From the NCBI GenBank assembly GCA_025765595.1, contig JAIVFH010000441.1:1-20020 (forward strand): a stretch of DNA of 20,020 bases. The letters are read 5' to 3'. The translations under genes were made by a program, and so were the position numbers. Below, piece by piece: positions 7,866 to 17,389 of this stretch. Numbering within the stretch: position 1 is the first letter of the stretch; every line of letters begins with the position of its first letter. This DNA comes from Obelidium mucronatum (lineage: Eukaryota; Chytridiomycota; Chytridiomycetes; Chytridiales; Chytriomycetaceae). Below the pieces are notes generated by a model. That model worked only from the letters and a program-made list of their open reading frames with translations, made no database searches and had not been told where the DNA came from.

Positions 7866-8827
7866 ATGAAGCGTCTGTTCCTCCTCTCGCTGGCATCCCT
7901 CGCAGCCGCCCAGTCAACCACGTCATCCTCATCGCCCTGGGCCACAGGCAACGGCACACTGGGGCCCTCATGCACAACCAACAGCGACTGTGTGGGCATT
8001 GGCGGCGCCTGCACCTTCGGCACTTGCACGGTGATCATCAACTGCACACTGTCGACGCTCGGCCAGTGCGGAAACAACTGGGAAACAGCAATGAAGCAGC
8101 CGCTGGTTAGTCCCTTTTTTTTTGGTGCTGCGCCCTTTTGTTGCTTTCTGATCAACCCAAACCCAACCCCTCAACACAAAAGGTCATCGGACTTGTCATC
8201 CTGGCAGTACTCATCTTCCTATGCTGTCTACCCTCGATTCTGTGTTGCTTCTTCCGGAGACTGTTTTGCTTTGCCGTAAAGGCACCCGTGCGGGTGGTTG
8301 GCGCTGGCGTGAAAGCCGTAGGGGCCACAAGCGCTGCCGCGGCTACTGCCACTGTTCCAACAATCAAAAGAAACAAAACAAGGAACGAAAAAACAAGGTT
8401 TTCAACTTACAACCCTTACTCGGCGTACAAGGGGAAACAACAGCAACAACAGCAGCAGCAGCAAGGGTACTCAAACTACGCTCCACTGGATGAAGTATCC
8501 GTGACGATTCCTCATCAGGCTGCGGGTGCTGGACGGCAGAATTCTATCGGCAGACAGAGCAACGCCAGTGGTGGATCATATCCCCGTCAGAACTCGGCTG
8601 GAAGACCGTCAGGGGCCGGTGGATCAGGTCCCAGACCTGCGTACAACAACAATTCGGCCGAGAGATCTCCTGCTGGTCAGGGCTCTCCTAGATATCCTCC
8701 CCAACAACAACCGCAGCAGCAGTACGGCCAACAGCCACAGAGACAACCACCCCAACAATACGGTGGTGCTCAACAGCAGCAACAGTATGGTCAGCAGCAA
8801 CAACAGTATGGCCAACGACGCGGATGA
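7866..8827 (+). CDS. Single-pass membrane protein with six-Cys ectodomain and Q/G/Y-rich cytosolic tail (paralog 1)
   Basis: Exons 7866-8105 and 8183-8827 (intron 77 bp, donor GTTAGT, acceptor AAAAG, phase 0) give 294 residues. The order is signal peptide MKRLFLLSLASLAAAQ, then a short ectodomain with six Cys (C-x5-C-x6-C-x4-C, then NCT and QCGNNW), then a membrane helix VIGLVILAVLIFLCC beginning exactly at the exon border. A Cys-rich, basic juxtamembrane stretch follows (CCFFRRLFCF, possible palmitoylation sites). A long low-complexity tail with a Q9 run, SYPRQNS/GRPSG segments and repeated QQYGQ motifs ends in RRG. Topology would put the tail in the cytosol. I do not recognise the family. 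The protein is clearly paralogous to the next gene in ectodomain, intron position and membrane region. Confidence 0.8.
8438..8464 (+). repeat. CAA/CAG microsatellite encoding Q9
   Basis: Nine uninterrupted CAR codons lie within the cytosolic tail of the first membrane paralog. The run mixes CAA and CAG, which suggests some selection or age rather than a fresh pure-repeat expansion. Confidence 0.85.
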
Positions 8828-9029
8828 ACTGTCTTTTTTTTTATTGGCTGTCTTTTAGAGTCTTGTTCACATATCATATTTTCCCCCTTTGACTCCTGCC
8901 CCCTTTACCCTTTTTTAGAACTGTTTGTTGGAATAAAAAAGCTTGTAACAAAGAAGGCTCTCATATTGCATGAAATTTTCGAAAAAGGTAGGCACACCAT
9001 TTGACCATTTAACTCCCTGATTAAAAAAA

Positions 9030-11522
9030 ATGCAGAGGGTGCTGGTGGTGATGACCACTGCGCTCCTGGCAGCAGCTCAAACAACGCCATCAATATGTCA
9101 ATCGAATTCCGACTGCTCCAGCGGCTTGGTATGCTCCAATGGAGCCTGCAGCACCGCTGGCAGTGCCGCTGATCCAATCAACTGCACAATTACAACCTTG
9201 TCACAATGTGGCAGTGATTGGTCCACTAGACTCAAGCAGCCCTTGGTACTTTTATAACTTTGATATCAAAATGGCAAATGCCCTCTAACACTATTTACAG
9301 GTGATTGGCCTTATCGTCGGTGGAGGTGTCCTTCTCCTCATTTGTCTCCCAACAATCATTTGCTGCATCGTCAAAGGAAGCATCTGCTTTGCCTTCAAAA
9401 CGACAAAGAAAGTGGCGGTGGGGAGTGCCAAGGCCGTGGCGGGGGCTGCGAAACACACTGCCCCAGATCGCCATCGACCACCAACAAATTCACAGATTAT
9501 TGCAAATCGAGCCAGGATCTACGGTGGCGGTGAAGAGAGCAATGATCAAAAGAGCGAATACAAGAGTGGGTACCAGGAAGAGGACGAATATTACAGGCGG
9601 AATCAGGTCGAGAATCAAAGGGGGCCGGGTGAGTCACTCGCTCTATTTTTATTGCCCCCCTCTTACTTTATTTGCTGACTGTCCTTTAGTCGCTCCACGA
9701 AGAGATTACAGAGGCGCCCAACAGTTTCCTTTGAATGACGACCGCTCGCCTTACGACGATAACCCATATCAGCAACCTCCTCAAAATCAAAACCAATATG
9801 GAGCACCCCAACAATCATACACCACTCCTGCTCAAATCTATCCACCTCAACCCGCTGCTGTTGCTGGATATGGATACCAGGCGGCAGCAGCAACGCAACC
9901 AATGGTGGCCGCATACCCACCCGTTGTTGCTCCCGTCAACCAAGCCTATCAATACAATCCGTACGGCGCCCCGGTAGTCGCAGCAGCGCCTGTAGCTGCC
10001 TACAACAATCAATTATACGCTCCCCCTGCCGCTGTAGTCACATACGGACAACCAGTAGTCGCTTCCTCCCAATACAACCCATACACAAACCAATACGTCC
10101 AACCACAACAACAACCGCAACCTCAATACTACCAACAACAACAACCCCATCAACAACCCCAATACCAATTACCTACAGACTATACGCCATCCCCGCCATC
10201 CACAGCCCACCCCACCAAACTCCAAGAAATGCTCAACAACCACAATCATAACCCCACCACCACCGCTACCAATCCACACGACGACCCAACGCTAAGCCCC
10301 CTCGAAAGCTTTAGCGACGAGCCTGGATCGCCAAGAAACCATCTCACCAGCACAAACAGCAGCTCCTCGTTTGCAAAGGGCGGAGTATTTATGCCACCGC
10401 CTCCACCAGCACATAGTCCGTCTCCTGACCCGTATGCGCGCCGGACTGTGACAGAAGCATCGAATGGAGTTTCTGTGGGCGCCGGTGGTGGTGGTGGTGG
10501 TGATCGAGCAAGGAGACCAGAACGTGGAGAAAGCGCTGTCGCCAGTTCCGCAAGACAACAACTTGCGCACAGCAGCAGCAGCAACAAGAACATGAGGAGG
10601 AGAATCAACAACAACACCAACAAACACAGGACCTGACGACTGAATTGAACCACCAACAGCGGCGTCCACGAAACATCAACACAACAGACCAACGTCAACA
10701 ACAGCATCAAGTATTCAACGACAGAGACAGCGTCGCAAGTCCCACCGGGAGCGACGACATTGTTTCCACGTATATGGACGGCGACTCGAGCAGCGATGAC
10801 AGCGAGCTGCGCGGTCCAGAAAGCGGAATCGGCTTCCACGGCCGCGACCACACCGTCGCGCGCCGCATCGATCCCGCCAAAATCGCGCTGGGAGCTCCCG
10901 TCCGGCGAGAAAGCGGCGCCGGGAAGCGGCTTAGCGGCGCTGGGCGAAGAAGCCCCGAGGAGCAGCGGCGCGAGTTTGAAGAACGCGAGTTGCAGGCCCG
11001 CGCCAGCGGTGGTGGGATGCGAGGCAGCGCCGAGGGGGCGGATGTCAGGCGGTCTAGGGAGAGAAGTGGACAGGGCGTTGAGGCGTTTGCGGAATCAAGT
11101 CGTCGGTCTAGACCTCGGACTAGCGCTGAAGCTACGGAAAGCGGTCGCCCCCCACGGACCGAAGAGAACTCTCGTCCCTCGAAGCCACGAGCGTGACGAC
11201 AGCGCGCTTCCAGCTGGTGGCCGTCCTAGAAGCAACGACCGCGACTTGACTCAACAACAACAACAACAACTCGCTCGACCACGAAGCAACGAACGGAACT
11301 TGAACCAATCCAGACCCCGCAGCAATGAACGCGCCGATGAAAATCCATTCAACCAGCAGAAACCACTGGGTTACACACCCAGAGCACGTAGCGGAGAACG
11401 TGCCTGCCGAACAACCGCAACAACAACTACAAACAGGTTACACTCCTCGCGCACGCACTGCCCCAGCTTCAGTTCCAGAATACCAAGAACTCTCTGTATC
11501 CCCAACTCCTCACATCATCAGC

Positions 11523-11555
<33 letters not shown>

Positions 11556-12383
11556 TCTCAGAACCTTGAACGCCTTCCAACAAACGAATCCGACAAACAC
11601 AGCCACCCCGAGCGGCCCACCCATGAACCTAGGAAAGCAACAAACCACGCCAACCGTCTTAGTAAAGACTACGCAATCGCAGACGCTGGAGCCGGATACG
11701 CGCTTCGCAGCACCGTGGCAGCAAAACGCGCAAGTCGCGAGATTGATGTCGCCGTTGCTCGAGAACGGGCCGCGAAACGTGCGAGTGGAGGCTTCGAAGC
11801 CCCTGTCGTCGCGGCTTCCCACAGCAATAGCAGTGGAAGCGGTAGCGAATCAAGTGGGAACGGTCGTGGTGGTGGTGTCGACCAGAAACGGGAACGAGAA
11901 CGGAGTCGCGATAGAAGTTCTGGAGGTGACACTCACAATGGAACTGCTGTTCGAGAAAGGAGTCGAGAGAGAAGTGTAGGGAGAGTGGAAGGAGTGTACG
12001 ACTCGCCGACTGCGAATGCGTTGGCCAAGGAGTATGCTACGACTCAATGGGATGATTTGGATCGTGGACGGTCCGCTGCTGTGGTAAAGAATGTTCCGCC
12101 AGCTGAAGTGGATCCTCTCCACGCCAAAGCCGAATCCGTTGCTGCAGCTGCACCTCCAGGCATGTCAGCCAGAGCCTATTATTTGGCAAGGTATGGCGGC
12201 GCCAAAAGTTCAACTGCCGCTACAGGCGCTGCATCAGCCGGCTCTGAAACCGAAGCGGTAGTTTCCGCGCCTCTTCCTCCTTCTTCAAATGAAGCCGGAG
12301 ATCATGACGCATCGAATAGTAGTACCAGCATTGCAGCAGGTAGAGCTGCTAGAAGTAGAAGCCGTGCGCGGGGCGACAATTAG
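9030..12383 (+). CDS. Single-pass membrane protein with six-Cys ectodomain and very long disordered tail (paralog 2); frame broken
   Basis: Exons 9030-9245, 9301-9628 and 9690 onward are joined by 55- and 61-bp introns (donors GTACTT and GTGAGT). Signal peptide MQRVLVVMTTALLAAAQ, six-Cys ectodomain (C-x5-C-x5-C-x4-C, NCT, QCGSDW), then LKQPL, an intron and VIGLIVGGGVLLLICLP mirror paralog 1 exactly. The predicted tail is about 900 residues: P/Q/Y/A-rich to about 10400, then Q-rich, then R/S/E-rich with PRSNER-type repeats and RSRERS, ending at the stop at 12381-12383. Tail coding changes frame three times, at about 10500-10590, 11179 and 11402. At 11179, removing one T gives PRSHERD, in register with PRSNDRD and PRSNERN. 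At 11402, removing one G, or a 37-bp intron from 11400, links two GYTPRAR copies. These may be assembly indels, tiny introns or real decay. Function is unknown. Confidence 0.65.
11522..11554 (+). repeat. (CAA)11 microsatellite
   Basis: A pure trinucleotide run of 11 units lies in the tail of paralog 2. In the frame that continues to 12383 it reads as polyasparagine (AAC); in the adjacent frame it reads as polyglutamine. A length error in such a run cannot by itself shift the frame unless it is not a multiple of three. Confidence 0.85.
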
Positions 12384-12686
12384 AAGGGACTTGATCCACA
12401 CCATTCCGATTTATTACATAATTCTTGTTGATTTACGATAGTTTGTACCCGCTATGCCTTTTTTGTTTTTGTAGTTAGAAGTTGGTTAGAGAAATAAAGC
12501 ATTGTTGTTTGGATGCCAAGAGAAGATAAATTCGTTGTCGCGTGCTCCTCGAGAAGCAATAATAAATGTGATATCACCGCGAATAATAATCTCACATGGG
12601 CGTTCTTTCTCAAGTTGCCGGTTGAAATATTTATTACAACTGCTTTTGAAAGCACTTTGATTTGCTTGGCCACTGCTTTCCAAAAA
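12384..12686. terminator. 3' flank of paralog 2 with AATAAA, and leader of the ankyrin-like gene
   Basis: AATAAA at 12493-12498 lies about 110 bp after the paralog 2 stop and is a plausible polyadenylation signal. The rest is A/T-rich. An in-frame ATG at 12513 would add 58 residues to the next gene, but it has a poor context (T at -3) and sits in what looks like leader sequence. Confidence 0.4.
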
Positions 12687-14066
12687 ATGAGCTGCAATGC
12701 CTCCTGGCTCCCTCCAGAAATCGTTGAAGATATCCTCAAGTATCTCGCAATCAACGAAAACCTGCTTTCAATCGCATTTGCTTCAAAAACTCTACTGGCA
12801 CAACACCTCTTTAGCATTCCCTTTGCACACCAGCACATCCTATATCTAATTCGCGCTGGTCAGGCGCTATACCGACGCGAAATTATCCGTTGGAATCGGA
12901 CACCAGTCAGCTACCAAGCCCTCTTTTATTGCTGCAAAGAGTTTGGTTGCCAGCACCATTTCCATCGTCTGCCTTCCTTCAAGGCTAAGCAATATGTCGA
13001 AGCTGTTCAATCCAGTCCAAGGCTGTGGACGGCGAAGTCCAAGCATGTGACCCTATCCTTTGCGTCAAAGAACAACCAACCTGATGCTCTTATGGCCTTG
13101 CTCCAAGACCCGCATGTGGATCCCGCACCTTACAGCAATCTTTGCATTCAAAACGCGCTTGAATTCGGGAATTTGGAACTAGTTCTAGAACTTCTTGCAT
13201 CATCAAAAGTAAATCCCGATGCCAAGAACGACTTTGCTCTTCGTTATGCTTTCCAAAAGAACGATACAAATCTTGTCAAACTTTTGCTTGAATCTGGAAA
13301 CGTGGATCCAACGGCCGGTAAAAACTACGCCATTAGGATGGCGTCAGAGAAAGGGTATGTTGGCTTGGTTCGACTATTACTGGAATGGAGCAGCGTGGAT
13401 CCTGGTGCGGAAAACAACCTGGCAATTCAAATGGCTTCGCAAAATGGTCATACACAAGTCGTTAAACTGCTTCTTGAATCTGGAAAAGTGAACGCAGCAG
13501 ATAACGACAATGTCGCCTTTCGAAAAGCATCGGAGAATGGACATGTTGGTATTGTTGAACTTTTATTGGAATCGGGAATGGTGGATCCAGCTGCAAAGAA
13601 TAACTACGCCATTCGCTATGCAGCATACAATGGACATGAACATGTCGTCAAACTCTTATTGGATTGTGGGAAGGTTAATCCTGCTGTCTATAACAACTAC
13701 CCCATACAATGGGCATCCACAAATGGCCACACAAACATAGTAAAGCTTTTGTGTGAAAAGGGAGGTGTAAATCCAGCAGGGGATGATAACCGCGCCATAC
13801 AGACTGCGGCCTTCAAAGGCCATTATGACATTGTTCGACTATTACTGGAATCAGACCTGGTTGACCCTGGCACAGGAAATGATCGAGCCATCCGAATGGC
13901 TTCGCAGAATGGCCATGCAAACGTCGTCAAACTTCTTCTTGGATCTAGCAAAGTGAATCCAGCAGCTGTAAATAATTTTGCAATTCGGAAGGCTTTGGAG
14001 AATGGACACATGTCTGTCGTGAAACTTCTTTTGGATTCAGGAAAGGTGGATCTGCCAGAAAAATAA
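12687..14066 (+). CDS. F-box-like protein with about ten 31-residue ankyrin-like repeats
   Basis: An intronless frame of 459 residues starts at the ATG at 12687 (AAAAAATGAG, A at -3). The N-terminus has LPPEIVEDILKYL followed by LLSIAFASKTLLA, which resembles an F-box, the SKP1-binding helix pair of SCF ubiquitin ligases. From about residue 125 come repeats of the form NNxAIRxASxNGHxxVVKLLLxSGKVxPxA. I count ten good copies and a weaker first one. The GH and VVKLLL elements are ankyrin-like, but the period is 31 residues (93 bp), two shorter than the canonical 33. The simplest reading is a substrate adaptor or scaffold. F-box/ankyrin proteins are often multigene families in early-diverging fungi; this is inference, not seen here. 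No membrane helix or signal peptide is visible. Confidence 0.8.
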   Translation: MSCNASWLPPEIVEDILKYLAINENLLSIAFASKTLLAQHLFSIPFAHQHILYLIRAGQALYRREIIRWNRTPVSYQALFYCCKEFGCQHHFHRLPSFKAKQYVEAVQSSPRLWTAKSKHVTLSFASKNNQPDALMALLQDPHVDPAPYSNLCIQNALEFGNLELVLELLASSKVNPDAKNDFALRYAFQKNDTNLVKLLLESGNVDPTAGKNYAIRMASEKGYVGLVRLLLEWSSVDPGAENNLAIQMASQNGHTQVVKLLLESGKVNAADNDNVAFRKASENGHVGIVELLLESGMVDPAAKNNYAIRYAAYNGHEHVVKLLLDCGKVNPAVYNNYPIQWASTNGHTNIVKLLCEKGGVNPAGDDNRAIQTAAFKGHYDIVRLLLESDLVDPGTGNDRAIRMASQNGHANVVKLLLGSSKVNPAAVNNFAIRKALENGHMSVVKLLLDSGKVDLPEK

Positions 14067-15070
14067 ATCCCGTCTTATTGTTAGTATGAAAGGGAACAAA
14101 AGAATCAACGACCAACTGTATGCATTTTGTGCCACCCTAATCTTCATCATCACTTTCCTCCCAATAGTACTTCAAACGTCACAATAGTAAGTCGGTGTTA
14201 AAGAAGCAAAAAAAAAAAAAAAAAACAAAAGCTTGGATACTTTGTCATTTCCAAGGTGCTTTTGTTTCTTGGAGCGGACAAGCGAAAAGCCTTCCAGACA
14301 CGCTCGGCTGCAACAGAAGACTTTGGAATAGACAAAACACGGCAAACTATTTCAGCAACTTATGGACAGTCATGGTTTCCTTGAGTATCCCAGAAGTGAT
14401 ACCGTTGCAATACTTGGAGTTGGGCACGTTTTGCATCAGCAGGAAACTTGATCTGGGGAGCCTTCTGGAGGTAGTTCGCAATTGTGCTTCGAGTTATTAT
14501 AGGCAAAGTTTCAAGTCGTAACAGTTACAACTGCTTGTGTAACCCTTGCATCTCCATTTGGGAAATCACGCTACTCCCTGGCAACAACCAGGGGAGTCCA
14601 CTCCCCAGGCACCCCACATCAGAGGGGGGGGGGGGGGGGGGGGGATATCGAACTCTAGTGACCGCGATCGATTGTAGGAGCTATGGCAGTGCTTGGCAGG
14701 GGCCTTGCTCCTCTGCACTCGTGATTCGCCAATTACTACAATCTCCAGCGGCAATTCAAGGGTTACACTGACGTTAAACATGTCCTTTTTGGACTTTTCA
14801 AGCGCCCCCGGACCCCCCATTCCAAAAAAAATGCCAGTTAAGTGCAGTTTGGTGCAGGTTGATTGTTTCCTGTGGGAAGTTTTGAGTGAGAGAGCGGTGG
14901 CAGGGATTTTCTGTCTGAGAGAGAAGGTACTAATGATTTTTTGTCTAGGAGCGAAGGCCTCCTAACCCCCCCACCCTGAAAATGTTCTGCAGTGTGGCTG
15001 GTTTTATTTTGAAAAATGGATATGCCGCTGTAATAATATTTATCTCATTTTCAAAACATTCCTTGTTTTG
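14067..15070. other. Gene-poor kilobase with homopolymer runs
   Basis: No supported gene is present. The region holds an A18 run (14208-14225), an inverted repeat GGGGAGT-CC-ACTCCCC (about 14592-14607), a G21 run, and two imperfect copies of a TTTTCTGTCTGAGAGAGAAGG-like block near 14908 and 14936. Scattered short open stretches lack coding character. Confidence 0.5.
14624..14644 (+). repeat. G21 homopolymer
   Basis: Twenty-one consecutive G on the plus strand lie between ACATCAGA and ATATCGAACTC. The run can form a G-quadruplex. Its true length is uncertain because such runs are hard to sequence. Confidence 0.9.
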
Positions 15071-17211
15071 ATGGCAGCACCTCATACAGCGCAATGCCCA
15101 GTCACTGGTGCCACGGGCCTCGCGCACCGCTTTCCCGCGCAGAAACTCGTTGCGCAGCCCGAAGTTGAGCGCAAGGGACTCCGCCTGTTTCTCTTCAATG
15201 TCGCCAGCGGCTTGTGGCTGCTTTTGTGGACTTTGGTGTCGCGCTCGTCCGCCACAGCGTGGCTCAGCGGCCCCTTTCTCCTGGGAGTGTTCTACATGGC
15301 CGTCAAGATCCAGGCGCTGCAGCATGCGGCGCTCAAGGCACCGCCGCTGGTCCAAGCCTTACAGACACAGGAAGACCTCGCTGCCGAACCTAACACAAAG
15401 CGGCTCGATGGCTTCGGGAACAACCCCTCCGATGCCCTGACGGGCGGTGCCAGCGAGCCTTTTGGCCGCAACACGTTCCGTGTGCTCGACCAAGACCTGA
15501 GGGTGGACAATCCGCTGCCAAATACTGTGGCTGACGTGCTGCTCAACAGAGACGCGTTCACACCCGCACCGCCAGTGAATCTGTTTGTGGCTGCGTGGAT
15601 TCAGTTTGTTCTGCACGATTTGTTTGACGTGAGTGCTGCTTGTGTCTGATGGGTTGTTGGGCTTGTGAAGTTAACTTAATTCCCCATCCAGCACAACACC
15701 GACCCTTCCCTTCGCGAAACAATTGGGACCCAGACTCTAAACCCAACTAAAAATATCCCCGGGCACCCAGGCGTCTTTTCTAACCGCGTCGACCATTTCC
15801 TTAATGGTTCTCAAATCTATGGAAACAATTCGATTGAAGCTGCTGCCATCATGGACCCTGCCACTGGGAAAATGCGCTTGCAGAACGGATATCTTCCTAT
15901 TGATCCTGCTACGGATATGGAACAACTTGGGTTCAAGAAGAATATTTGGTTTGGGTTGGCTTTGATTCATTATGTCATGGTTTTGGAGCATAATGCGATA
16001 GTTGACAAGTTTGCTACTCTTTATCCTGAGTGGACTCCTGATCAGGTAACAGTGGCTTTGGGAATTGGCGTAGACGATGTCATCTGCCGAAGGCAGTAAA
16101 TAGTCCGTCGCAGGCGGACTACAATCACCGTGCGCTTACTGGGAGCGAGGAAATCCACCCACTCAACGCATCACATCACAATCACATACTCCATATTACG
16201 CCACATCGTATTCTAAAACCAATATTCCATACATTTAATTCAATAAGCTCTACAACCACGCCCGTTTGATCATCAGCGCCTTGATTGCAAAGATCCAAGG
16301 AATCGAATGGACACCCGCGATTATCCAAAACAAAGTCGGAATCTTTGGCCAATTCCACATGTTTTACGGATTTTTTGGCCAGGGTTTGAGAAGAAGGATC
16401 GGTACTCAAAGATGGCTTGGGAACTTTATCAACGGAATTCTCGGCGGCAAGCTAGACTACCGCGGCGTCAAATACGCCAGCACCGAAGAATTCACCGCAG
16501 TTTACAGACTCCATTCCTTGATCCCCGATGAATTCCAACTCCGCAACATCAAAAACGACCACGTCTTGGCAAACTACAAAATCGCAAACACTCTCTTTGA
16601 AGGAAGCCACAAAGTAAACACTCACCAAGACAAGGAAAACTTGATTTACTCGATGGGTGTGAATTTCCCTGGCGCGTTGGTACTCAACAATTTCCCCACG
16701 TTCTTGAGAAACATTCGCGACCAGGGCCAAGATCCCTCCCTCCCCAACATTGACCTCGCCAGCGTCGACATTATCCGCGATCGCGAACGCGGGGTCCCAA
16801 GATACAATGCCTTCCGCCGCGGATTCCTCCTGAAACCCATCAAAATTTGGTCAGACTTGACCTACAGACCCAGCCACCATCGCCAAACTGACGCAAGTCT
16901 ACGGAGACGATGTAGAAGCGTTGGATCTACTTGTTGGAACACTTGCAGAGGAAAAACTCCCTGGATTCGTGTTTGGTGAAACAACGTATAGCGTTTTTGT
17001 TGCGCAGACGCAACGCAGAATCGAATGCGATCGTTTCTTGACGGTGGATTTCAGAAAGGAAGTGTACACGCAGGAAGGGTTGGATTGGGTTGAGTATACA
17101 AGTTTTGCGACTATTTTGAGGAGACATTTTCCGGCGGTGCAGAGTGTTTTGAAGGATGATGATAACGCGTTTTTGCCGTGGAAGAGGGCTGTTGCTGAAT
17201 CTGAGGAGTAA
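15071..17211 (+). CDS. Heme-peroxidase-family fatty-acid dioxygenase (alpha-DOX/PGHS-like); one-base frame break
   Basis: This is a predicted heme enzyme that oxygenates fatty acids to hydroperoxides, about 624 residues, near the usual plant alpha-dioxygenase length. Exons are 15071-15628, 15692-16045 and 16248-17211 (introns 63 and 202 bp, both phase 0, donors GTGAGT and GTAACA). Hydrophobic segments near residues 35-80 suggest membrane attachment. WIQFVLHDLFDH carries the distal His-Asp pair (His182, Asp183). VLEHNAIVDKF then LYNHARLI and IAKIQGIEWT follow the family order. VYRLHSLIPDEF supplies the catalytic Tyr (Tyr390) three residues before the proximal His (His393), as in cyclooxygenase-type enzymes. 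At about 16866 one extra base interrupts the frame (LTY then DPATIAKLTQVYGDDVEALD continues in the +1 frame), and no intron explains it. The tail ends at 17211. It is either an assembly indel or an inactive allele. Confidence 0.8.
16084..16121 (+). other. Two adjacent perfect hairpins inside the long dioxygenase intron
   Basis: CTGCC-GAA-GGCAG (16084-16096) is followed by TAGTCCG-TCGCAGG-CGGACTA (16101-16121). They lie in an intron of 202 bp, about four times longer than most others here. No known RNA family is recognised. Confidence 0.4.
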
Positions 17212-17389
17212 GTAAACTCAGGGTTTCTTTTTTGGTGTTTTTTTTTTTGCAAATGTTTTGGGCCTCTTAAGAATAAAGTGATATCAGTTTAAAGAGATCA
17301 TAAGCTCATTGTCTTTGATTTCCTTCAAAGCGAGAAGAATGACAACGGTTATAAAACAAAAACAAAAGCTCAACAATAACAATCGAAAC
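17212..17389. terminator. Dioxygenase 3' flank and upstream region of the RD-repeat gene
   Basis: AATAAAG at about 17271, 60 bp after the dioxygenase stop, is a plausible polyadenylation signal. The remaining A-rich sequence leads into the ATG at 17390. Confidence 0.4.

Noticed and set aside
10246..10851. Long minus-strand open frame rich in Leu/Val/Ala
   Set aside because: It is the complement of Q/N/S-rich CAA/CAG repeats in paralog 2; such shadows are expected opposite this composition.
11180..11440. Programmed ribosomal frameshifting in paralog 2
   Set aside because: There is no slippery heptamer or consistent signal at the shift sites, and similar one-base breaks occur in unrelated genes nearby.
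12513..12686. Upstream in-frame ATG for the ankyrin-like gene
   Set aside because: It has poor initiation context and a composition unlike the following coding sequence. The ATG at 12687 directly precedes the F-box-like helix.
14640..14720. tRNA-like B box (GATATCGAACTC) after the G run
   Set aside because: No matching A box, acceptor stem or anticodon arm could be folded around it.
14195..14965. Several short open frames in the gene-poor kilobase
   Set aside because: They have no recognisable motifs, conflicting overlaps on both strands, and rely on homopolymer runs.
16850..16867. 18-bp intron (GTCAGACTTGACCTACAG) to explain the dioxygenase frame break
   Set aside because: Its length is a multiple of three, so it would not change frame, and the join would create a stop codon.
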